From positions 1 to 15,127 of the forward strand of contig JAQIWT010000786.1 of NCBI GenBank assembly GCA_034696485.1: 15,127 nucleotides of DNA, written 5' to 3'. Position numbers and translations under genes: made by a program. The notes beneath the pieces are model-generated. The model was not told where the DNA came from, did no database searches, and saw only the letters and a list, made by a program, of their open reading frames with translations. The DNA is from Isohypsibius dastychi (taxonomy: Eukaryota; Tardigrada; Eutardigrada; Parachela; Isohypsibiidae). Within the stretch, counting starts at the first letter, position 1. Every line of letters starts with the position of its first letter. Shown here in pieces: positions 1 through 7,123 of this stretch.

Positions 1-122
1 TAAAATTCCATCGGTTGCATATACAACCTCCCATTTCAATTTTCTATTTTGGAATGTTTCAACTGCGGATCAAATCATAACTCATTTAACTGATTTAACA
101 ATGGTTAATTCAATTTAAGCTC
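1..122. other. host flank left of the retrotransposon
   Basis: AT-rich sequence with several TTAA-containing words and no convincing ORF. Its last nine bases (114-122) are the left copy of the target-site duplication. If the insertion were removed, this flank would join the sequence from 3620 onward. Confidence 0.6.
114..122. repeat. target-site duplication, left copy
   Basis: TTTAAGCTC, identical to 3611-3619. The preceding AA also matches the last two A of the element's tail, so the duplicated length is 9-11 bp. The next base differs on each side (T at 123, G at 3620), as expected at an element boundary. Confidence 0.8.
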
Positions 123-178
123 TCAGCAAGCACTCAGCAAATCATCAGTCAAAATGCTCCTTATTTATCTCGAAATTT

Positions 179-670
179 CCGGCTGTACGGTCCCTCCAGA
201 CTAGCCCAATAAAGGAGGAATAATTCTGTGGACTGTTTCGGTGATTTTATTGGGGAGGCCTGGTCTGTGAGGAAGAAGCAAGCCTCGGGAATTCTTTTGG
301 TGAGATTCCCCAGAATATTTTTGCCTTCGTCGTTCCCTCGCGTCTTAGACTTTCAGGAAGCTCTCGAATACGGATAACCTTTCACTGCCATCTCGCTGGA
401 ATCTGTGGATCACTTCGTCGTTTGCTGAGTGATCTTATTCGAAGCCTTGGAAGTTTTGGCCATCTTTATTTTGTGGATTATTTTATTTCGCAATTCCCGC
501 TGAGGGTGCCCTCAAACTGCCCATAACTGAGATCGAGGCAATCAAAGCTGAGCTCTGGGACGTTTTGGGGAGGCCAGTTTGGAAGGATCAAGCAAGCCTC
601 ACGGAATTCTCTTGTGAGTTCCAACCAGTGCTTTGTTGTGGTTTTCGCTCCCTTCCGTCTTTAGGATGAG
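179..670 (+). repeat. duplicated 5' UTR unit of the retrotransposon, period about 315 bp
   Basis: Two diverged copies lie head to tail, about 179-357 and 497-670. Shared landmarks are TTGGGGAGGCC (250-260 and 565-575), CAAGCCTC (279-286 and 593-600), GGAATTCT (288-295 and 603-610) and a TCC-rich stretch ending in TTAG (near 330-350 and 642-664). The second copy runs into the start codon at 666. In other LINEs, tandem 5' units can carry the internal promoter; a promoter role here is inference. GTGAG...TTTAG inside the second copy (614-664) also resembles a very short intron, but nothing confirms splicing. Confidence 0.6.
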
Positions 671-3551
671 TCAAACCCTTACTCCCCAACCCTCGACTTC
701 ATCTGTCATCTGTGAGTGTGGATTTGTCGCGAAAAATGTCAGAGGATTAAACATCCACCGCGGAAAGTCAAAATGCGCAGATCGACCAAGTAAAAACAAT
801 CCTGGCCTGTCAACCGGAAGTGCTCCCTCCACCTCCATTCACGATGACTTCATTGATGATCTTCAGAGCCTCAAACAAGGAACCCATATTATTCATCGGA
901 TTCCGAAAGCAGCAAGGGTTGCGGCATCGGAATCGCTGAACAAGATTATTCTGGACTGCATCTCTCGAAATGATTTCGACTCGTGGAAACGACTTCTTTT
1001 ATTCTCCCATACAACCTTTTGTTTGCCTGATAAGAAGAAGCGGAAGGAATCTCTGACGTCAGTTATTAAGCAAAATATCCAAAGGTCTAATGCCACTGTG
1101 ATCAAGAAGGACGAGAAGAAAATTTCAAATCGATCGGACGAGTCATTGAGGAAATCAGTCGAGCAAAAGATTTCAGATGGGGATATCAGCGGTGCAGTGC
1201 GTTTGCTCTCTTCTGAGGATGGGATAGCTCCAAATACAATTGAGGTTGTGGAAATACTCAGAAGTAAGCATCCCCCGACGCCTTTGGATTTAAATCTTCC
1301 GGAGGACCCTGCTTGTGATGAAGAAACGGATTTTGCAGTAACGCCTACGGAAGTGCACGAGGCCATCAAATCATTCCCAAATGGCTCAGCTGGTGGCGTT
1401 GATGGCATGCGTCCCCAGCATCTAAAAGATTTACTCGGAGGTTTGCAGACTGATATTTCTGCTCGCTTATGTCAGTCCTTGTCCTCTCTGATGGAACTGA
1501 TGCTCAAGGGTAAAGTGCCAGATGAAGTTCGCGCAATTCTTTATGGAGCATCTCTCACTGCTTTGAAGAAGAAGGATGGTGGGATCCGGCCAGTGGCTGT
1601 TGGTTTAGTGTTACGACGGATATGTGGCAAGATCGTCAGCAAAAGACTAATGAAACCGTTGGGGGAGATTCTCAGACCAGTGCAGCTCGGATACGGTACG
1701 AAAGGAGGAGCGGAAGCCGCTGTTCACGCAGCTAGGGCTTTCTTGTTGGAAGAATCAGACTCGCCACGCGTGCTACTCAAACTTGACTTCCGCAACGCTT
1801 TCAATGCCGTCAGGAGGGATATTGTCTTGCAAGAAGTATTGGATTATATCCCCCGTTACGCTTCTTTTGTTGGACAGCTTTATAAGAAGCCGTCAGTTTT
1901 ATTCTTCGGAGAGCACAAATTATCATCCGAATCCGGAGTTCAACAAGGTGATCCACTTGGACCTCTCTTATTCTGCCTTGCTACCCGACGGATATCAGCA
2001 GCAATGATTTCCGACCTGAATATTTGGTACCTCGACGATGCTACTTTGGGCGGCGATGTCACGTCGGTTTGCCGAGATTTACGAACTATTTTGGCCGAGG
2101 CATCAAAAGTCGGTTTGGAGTTGAATCTCAGCAAATGTGAGGTTTTCATCACTGGTGGAAGTGACCTTTCCAAGAGGGCTGCGTTGGACCAGCTGCTTGT
2201 GATTTCTCCGCAGCTGAAACTGCTCTCGTCAGAAGAGTTGACCTTACTGGGTTCACCCGTCTTGCCACCTTCCATCCCGGACGTTTTGGAAGAGAAAGCC
2301 AGGATGGTCCGTATTCTGTGCGACAGGCTTGCCATTCTTCAATCCCATCAAGCTCTTTTCTTGTTGAGGAATTGTTTCTGTATCCCGAAGCTGCTATACG
2401 TCCTACGTTGTTCTCCTGCATGGCAGTGTGTGGATCGTCTCCGAGAATTTGACCACATTGTTAAAGCTGCTGTGGAAAAGGTCACCAACGTTCAGATGTC
2501 AGAAGACGTATGGCTGCAAGCCACTTTTCCTGTCCGAAACGGAGGACTTGGAATAAGGAAAGCGGAGGAACTAGCTCTACCAGCCTACTTGGCTTCGGTT
2601 CACTCCGTTTCTTCCTTAATTCTTCAGATCCTCCCAACTGTGGACATGGACGATATTTGTTCAGATGGCATCATGGTTTGGAAACGAGCATCAGGCACCG
2701 ACATCCCCCCGGAAATTGTTACTGGAAGACAGCGTCAATGGGACGAACCACTGGTGTCCAGAAAGTTAAGCGACTTGCTCGAGCGATCGGCAGAGAAAGA
2801 CAAAGCTAGATTATTCGGCGCCTCCACAAAGGAATCTGGCTCTTGGCTCAACGCTTTGCCTTCATCATTTGTTGGAAATTTACTGGACGATGACTCATTG
2901 CGGATTGCAGTCGCCCTTCGTCTAGGATCCACAATCTGCGAAGCACATACTTGTCGATGTGGAACCTCAGTTGACTGCCACGGTTTGCATGGTTTGAGCT
3001 GTAAATTCAGCGCGGGAAGATTTAGCCGCCATTCCTCCCTTAACGACATCGTCAAAAGAGCGTTGACATCTGCGTCCATCCCAGCGTGCCTCGAACCCCC
3101 GGGATTGGAAATGGATGGGAAAAGACCGGATGGGATGACCCTCGTCCCCTGGAAAAACGGACAAGCTTTGGTATGGGATGTCACTTGTGTCGACACGCTG
3201 GCTAAATCTCACCTGCCAGCAACAAGTAAAGAAGCGGGGAAGGCAGCGGAAAATGCGGAATTACGGAAAACCGATAAGTACCGTCGCCTCGAGGGAAGAT
3301 ACCTTTTCGAGCCCCTCGGTTTCGAAACGATTGGCGCCTGGGGACCAGCAGCAAAAAACCTGATTCAGTTGATTGGGAAGAAAGTAGCAGAGAGGACAGG
3401 AGAACCGCGGTCACTAGAGTTTCTTCGGCAAAGAATAAGCATCGAAATACAGAGGGGAAATGCTTATTCTGTCTTAGGAACACTTCCTTCCAGTAGAGGA
3501 ATGGAAGAAATTTATTTTGTTTTGAGTCGTCAGAAACCAGTTATTTTGTAA
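666..3551 (+). CDS. retrotransposon polyprotein: zinc finger, reverse transcriptase, restriction-like endonuclease
   Basis: This 961-aa protein carries out target-primed reverse transcription. The frame is open from 633, but the first ATG is 666; the upstream codons begin with TTG and are 5' UTR. Visible parts: a C16-x-C18...H31...C37 zinc finger for DNA binding; a basic linker; reverse transcriptase with the GSAGGVDGM block near 240, motif A (LDFRNAF, Asp374), motif B (QQGDPLGP, Gly428) and the catalytic YLDD at 455-458; a thumb region; a Cys/His knuckle C763-x-C765...H775-x3-C779; then the nuclease with RPDG (Asp822), WDVTC (Asp838) and a K-x3-Y motif (K868-Y872). The order is typical of R2-like enzymes. 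YLDD replaces the more usual F/YADD. No Myb-like tryptophan pattern is obvious between the finger and the reverse transcriptase. No stop or frameshift is present, so the enzyme appears intact. Confidence 0.93.
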   Translation: MSQTLTPQPSTSSVICECGFVAKNVRGLNIHRGKSKCADRPSKNNPGLSTGSAPSTSIHDDFIDDLQSLKQGTHIIHRIPKAARVAASESLNKIILDCISRNDFDSWKRLLLFSHTTFCLPDKKKRKESLTSVIKQNIQRSNATVIKKDEKKISNRSDESLRKSVEQKISDGDISGAVRLLSSEDGIAPNTIEVVEILRSKHPPTPLDLNLPEDPACDEETDFAVTPTEVHEAIKSFPNGSAGGVDGMRPQHLKDLLGGLQTDISARLCQSLSSLMELMLKGKVPDEVRAILYGASLTALKKKDGGIRPVAVGLVLRRICGKIVSKRLMKPLGEILRPVQLGYGTKGGAEAAVHAARAFLLEESDSPRVLLKLDFRNAFNAVRRDIVLQEVLDYIPRYASFVGQLYKKPSVLFFGEHKLSSESGVQQGDPLGPLLFCLATRRISAAMISDLNIWYLDDATLGGDVTSVCRDLRTILAEASKVGLELNLSKCEVFITGGSDLSKRAALDQLLVISPQLKLLSSEELTLLGSPVLPPSIPDVLEEKARMVRILCDRLAILQSHQALFLLRNCFCIPKLLYVLRCSPAWQCVDRLREFDHIVKAAVEKVTNVQMSEDVWLQATFPVRNGGLGIRKAEELALPAYLASVHSVSSLILQILPTVDMDDICSDGIMVWKRASGTDIPPEIVTGRQRQWDEPLVSRKLSDLLERSAEKDKARLFGASTKESGSWLNALPSSFVGNLLDDDSLRIAVALRLGSTICEAHTCRCGTSVDCHGLHGLSCKFSAGRFSRHSSLNDIVKRALTSASIPACLEPPGLEMDGKRPDGMTLVPWKNGQALVWDVTCVDTLAKSHLPATSKEAGKAAENAELRKTDKYRRLEGRYLFEPLGFETIGAWGPAAKNLIQLIGKKVAERTGEPRSLEFLRQRISIEIQRGNAYSVLGTLPSSRGMEEIYFVLSRQKPVIL

Positions 3552-3610
3552 CCTTGCTTTTGCTACTTAGCTTGCTGCTGCATGTATGAATAAAGATTTG
3601 ATAAAAAAAA
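3552..3610 (+). terminator. retrotransposon 3' UTR with polyadenylation signal and A tail
   Basis: A very short 3' UTR of about 50 bases after the TAA stop. AATAAA lies at 3589-3594 and eight A at 3603-3610, directly against the target-site duplication. The tail marks the retrotransposed 3' end. Confidence 0.75.
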
Positions 3611-3619
3611 TTTAAGCTC
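3611..3619. repeat. target-site duplication, right copy
   Basis: TTTAAGCTC immediately after the A tail of the retrotransposon, identical to 114-122. It fixes the 3' boundary of the element at 3610. Confidence 0.8.
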
Positions 3620-3789
3620 GCATACTGTTTTTTCACTTTAGTTTAATAAATATAGTTGAAAGAAACCGATTCCTGTAGAATTTCATGCAGATTTGCCCAC
3701 CGTGGTTAAATATCTCTGTTTCTTCAGATATTTGGCCCACATTCAACTGTTAATCTATCCAGGGCCAGTCTTGCTAACTAAACAGATTT

Positions 3790-3871
3790 CGATTGGCCGA
3801 CTGACCTGGGGTCAATTTGACCCCACCTGGTAATCGGCGGTAGTGAAATCACCTGGGTACGGAAGAGTTAA
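3790..3871 (-). mobile_element. possible piggyBac-like element terminus at a TTAA
   Basis: Read on the minus strand from TTAA (3868-3871), the sequence runs CTCTTCCGTACCCAGGTG and reaches a 17-bp palindrome with GGGG/CCCC arms at 3808-3824 (GGGGTCAATTTGACCCC on the plus strand). A TTAA target plus a GGGGTC...GACCCC subterminal palindrome is characteristic of piggyBac-family ends as I know them. ACCTGG recurs three times in 80 bases. The element body would lie to the left, and the retrotransposon may be nested in it. No transposase and no matching left end are seen, so this could be a solo or truncated end. Confidence 0.3.
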
Positions 3872-5170
3872 TTGTGCCTCCTGATGACCGCTGTGATTCG
3901 ACAAACGGAGGAAAAATCTGATCTTTTTCTGAATTCCGCTATGCATACTCCATGGAGTATGGACGAAAACTTGGAATGGAGTATCCAAAGAGTGGATACC
4001 CAAAGTATGATGCGCATGTTCTTCTCTCGTAGGAATAATCTGAGTTTGCAGGGAACTGCGAGTACAAGGAACGAATTCGTCAGAACTGGTGTCCAAAAAA
4101 GATATCTTAAACATTCGTCAGGTGGGAGGTTATTTTGAGAGATCGTTTCTGATGTGATGATGCTTCGCTTCATGGAGCGTTTTCGAACATGAATTGCATT
4201 TGTTACTTCGATATGTGACTTCTGCTGTGGTAAGAAAAAGTTTCGGAAGAAGAAAAATTTCTGAGAAAAGTTATTCCAGAATTCAAATTCTCATTTCCTG
4301 CTTTGGTTTTGTTTCATTGGCGGATAAACGGATGGCAGCGGAAAAGCAGAATAATGTGTGGTAGAACCGCAATTGGTTCTGACGTCAGATTGTGGAAAGT
4401 GTCTTATTCATCGTCTGACTTACGAAATTTGGAAAACGTTGAATTCATTTCTTCTTGATCGACCTTTCTACCTTCTAGGAAGGATGCCTCCTATAGCTGA
4501 AAAATTGAGGAAAATTAGAATTCGGAAGTCGGAGAGACTTGTTTAGCGGTGAACAAGACAATCCAATGGAAACTGCTGGCAAGAGAGGAAGTCGACTTCG
4601 TCCCTTCAGCGAACTAAGAGAAACTTGATCATGGACTGCTTCAGGTGAATTGCAACGATGAATTTGTGAACCTTCACGCCATAACAGTCGTTTTAACATG
4701 ATTTGCCCTGCAGATTCTGTCCCGCCAGTTCACCTGTGGATGATCAAGTGTGGCTGCGGAATCTTCACGGATTCGTCTCGCAGCTCCTCTCCTTTAGTTC
4801 AGCTCGGAATAGTTTGACTAGTGCCAGTTACCAGAATATTGACCCTGCTCAGCCTGGTCCCATTTCTGTACCATCGTAGCAGCAACAGTTGCAGACCGGA
4901 AATCCCTGGCAGTGGAGATGGAATTCAGCCTCCATTTTTTGCAGAAGTGGAAGGAGAAAGAACGCGGTAAATCGTTTTTGAGGACAGTTTGTTTTCAACT
5001 GGTGTTCTTAATTCTTACAACCGAATGCACTGGCCTTGGATGAATCTGTATTTTCCGTAATCCTCATGTCAGTATCACTTGGAATTTTAAATTTGAATCA
5101 GTTTTCAGTTTTGAACTTTGTTCATGTTTTATTTGCACGTGATGCAAAATATTAAGGGTTTTTCGTGTGT
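3872..5170. other. intergenic, no gene assigned; some exon-like open stretches
   Basis: No recognisable protein is encoded. A perfect 18-bp palindrome (CATACTCCATGGAGTATG) lies at 3944-3961 inside an 84-codon plus-strand ORF (ATG 3884 to 4138) with no family resemblance. Two plus-strand stretches read like exons: 4509-4628, open after a TGA, and 4697-4879, which contains an acceptor-like TTTGCCCTGCAG ending at 4713 followed by 55 open codons to TAG. The translation of the second is Ser/Gln/Pro-rich and continues plausibly past that TAG. They could belong to a decayed or unrecognised gene, or be chance. Confidence 0.3.
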
Positions 5171-5205
5171 ATTAAGCCGCGTGCGCGGAGGGATGATGAA
5201 TAAAG

Positions 5206-5400
5206 TCAACCCTTTTTGACCCCTTTGGCAGCAAATCTGTGAATATGAACTGCGCTTTTCTGACGCTTTTGCGCAGCTGAAAATGGACGCTGATTAGGCG
5301 CCATTTCCCGCGCCAATTTCGGGTGGTTGTCAGCGGTTTTTTTGCGTCGCTGATAGGGCTGCAGATCCGCTGAAATCGGTCCAAAATCCCGCTGTTTCAG
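5206..5400. promoter_or_regulatory. CpG-rich patch with an E2F-like site, unassigned
   Basis: This block has more G+C and CpG than its surroundings and many CAGCG/CGCTG words, several in inverted pairs. TTTCCCGCGCCAA at 5304-5316 fits the E2F consensus TTTSSCGC. No gene start is evident on either side, so a promoter role is only a suggestion. It may instead be part of an unknown repeat. Confidence 0.2.
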
Positions 5401-5442
5401 CCACTTTCCTGCTACCTCTTTTGAACCGGGTAATTTGGTTTT

Positions 5443-5533
5443 TACGTCTCCGCCAATATTTATCGTACACCCCCACATATAAAAAGGCATGTTGAGTCTA
5501 TGAGGGTGTACGATAAATATTGGCGGAGACGTA
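5443..5533. mobile_element. short inverted-repeat element with TA flanks (MITE-like)
   Basis: Perfect 28-bp arms, CGTCTCCGCCAATATTTATC and onward at 5445-5472, pair with 5504-5531 around a 31-base loop. TA dinucleotides at 5443-5444 and 5532-5533 fit a Tc1/mariner-type target duplication. The 87-bp element is non-coding. The perfect arms suggest recent insertion or gene conversion. The superfamily is inferred only from TA, and the ends do not match a terminal sequence I can name. Confidence 0.65.
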
Positions 5534-5604
5534 CCTAAAATCAATCTTGCGTTTGACATTCTATTAACACCACGGGAAACATCGACTTTGCGGAACATGC
5601 CAAG

Positions 5605-5646
5605 GTCCATCATATGCAATGTATTGTCCATCGTATGTAATGTACT
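5605..5646. repeat. 21-bp tandem repeat, two copies
   Basis: GTCCATCATATGCAATGTATT at 5605-5625 is followed directly by a copy at 5626-5646 with three substitutions. No function is apparent. Confidence 0.6.
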
Positions 5647-5977
5647 GTGTGCTAATCGGTGAGGAGATTTACGCCAGACTCCGCGATGATAGAATTGGAA
5701 TTGGAATGCGGAAAACGGAATGAAAATCAACCAAAATTGGCGTGTTCTATTTCACGACGGCATTACGGTAACTTGTGTGCACTGAACTATTTATCCTGGC
5801 CAAAAGTTCGCGATCTTCTTTCGATTTCGGCATTCTAACAGGTCTCCCCTATGATTGCTCATCATTTTCAAATCCATTCATTTTTTTACCTGATTGAAAA
5901 TTCATGAATTGAGAAGCGAAATTGCATAAGATGACCGATTCGTTTGAGGGATTACGAGAAAACTCAATGTTAAGAAT

Positions 5978-7123
5978 TCGGATTCATAGTCTTTTGGAGA
6001 CTTTCGTTCACTTCATCTGTTTTTTATGTCTTTGGTTCGCAACTTTCACACGATTGGACTTTGCAGATTAAACAGAAATAAACATAAGAACCTGCAAAGA
6101 ATCAAGGATAATCAAAAACAACAGTTTCAAACGCCATTCGCCAGAAGAGAAAGATATAGTTTTGAATCAGTATTGGAATTCTTCGGAGAAATCACAATGC
6201 CGTTCGCAGATAAGGACTGTGAGACTGAGACCTACCAAAAAACACGCAAAGGATGCCGTTGAGGTGGAGGTGATGAATGTCGGTCATCATATCCGATATC
6301 TGAAACCAGAAAAGGTGAGGAAGATGGAATATCAAAACTAGATTTTATATATCCAGGGGTCAAGTCAAAGTCAGACTACAGAGCGGGCGAGAAATCTGAA
6401 GAAAAATATACATTTGATCTAGATTCTTGTTTCGAGGTGCGCATTTGAGAACGGTACATTACATGCACATAGGTCAGCAGAGTTAAGGGGGGCAATCCTT
6501 TAGCCTGCAAGACCACAACCGGCTATGGTTATCCCAGAATTTCTCTGGCAAACTAAGCGCCGTTCATGCTAAGCAAATGGGAGGCCGAGCTTAGTTTGCC
6601 AGAGACTTTCTGGGATACTTGTAGAAGAAGTATCAGTCGTCACCAAAGCCCAAACGTGAGCTGGGTTTACCTTTTCCGACGTTAACTGATACATTGGTCA
6701 AAACTTATGGAAAGGAGAAGCAGCTGAAACAGTCTGGATTCCTGCCAATGATTCGGACCCATGGTATGAACGATAAATTCTGTACAGGGAAAAATGGGCT
6801 GGTGCAGTGAGCACCGGAGTTTGTGTGTACTCTCTGTCTCTTTCGGAGGCTCGGTCCTCACTCACTGATTGTGAAGCCTGTGAGTCCAGTTTCTCGGCAA
6901 AGAAAAATTTGAATGGCCTGAGTATACTCAATCCAATCTGAATGATTTCGTATTTTTAAAAGATAGTATCTTATTTTAATACAGTGTTAGTCTTCTTGTC
7001 AACGTTCCGCCTCTAGCTGACGAAGAACATTTTTCTGACCTCGAATGTTGAGCGAGTGCTGGTGGAGAGATACGTTGCTCAATCTAACCGACCACGAGGC
7101 GTTAAATCGCGGAAAAATGATTC
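5978..7123. other. conserved non-coding region downstream of F-box gene A
   Basis: Aligns with 10545-11605 of the second copy but with frequent single-base indels, so the short ORFs here (for example 6026-6262 on the plus strand) are not preserved as proteins. It probably includes the 3' UTR of gene A. An ATTAAA on the minus strand (TTTAAT at 6975-6980) could be its poly(A) signal, but that is weak. Confidence 0.45.
6524..6623. mobile_element. 96-bp TA-flanked inverted-repeat element (MITE) with empty site in copy B
   Basis: Terminal arms of about 33 bp; the inner 28 bp, 6531-6558 against 6589-6616, pair with two mismatches (ATCCCAGAA...CTGGCAAACTAAGC). The element occupies 6526-6621 and is bounded by TA at 6524-6525 and 6622-6623. 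The duplicated segment B reads ACAACCGCC-TA-GAAGAA at the equivalent place, with one TA and no insert, so the insertion came after the duplication and TA is the duplicated target. This fits a non-autonomous Tc1/mariner-type element. It shares no terminal sequence with the element at 5443-5533. Confidence 0.75.

Larger units (their letters stand above)
123..3610 (+). mobile_element. full-length non-LTR retrotransposon, restriction-like-endonuclease type
   Basis: A single-ORF element of about 3.49 kb. The 3' end is marked by AATAAA followed by a run of eight A (3603-3610). Directly after it comes TTTAAGCTC (3611-3619), which also occurs at 114-122, so the element is bounded by a perfect 9-bp target-site duplication (11 bp if two A shared with the tail are counted). 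The ORF is intact and there are no LTRs. One ORF with an N-terminal zinc finger, central reverse transcriptase and C-terminal PD-D nuclease is the architecture of the R2/R4/NeSL/CRE group, which inserts by target-primed reverse transcription. I cannot assign the clade by eye. The flanks do not look like rDNA or a spliced-leader gene, so site specificity is not evident. The perfect duplication and uninterrupted ORF suggest a recent insertion that may still be competent. Confidence 0.88.

Noticed and set aside
633-665. Upstream extension of the retrotransposon ORF
   Set aside because: The frame is open but begins with TTG. The first ATG is 666, and the zinc finger starts 16 residues after it.
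5206-5730. 174-codon minus-strand ORF
   Set aside because: It runs straight through the 91-bp inverted-repeat element and a tandem repeat, starts in unremarkable sequence and resembles no family.
6026-6262. 78-codon plus-strand ORF with an NFHTIGLCRLNRN stretch
   Set aside because: The first 30 codons align with copy B near 10619, but the frames then separate through indels, so the similarity reflects duplicated DNA and not a conserved protein.
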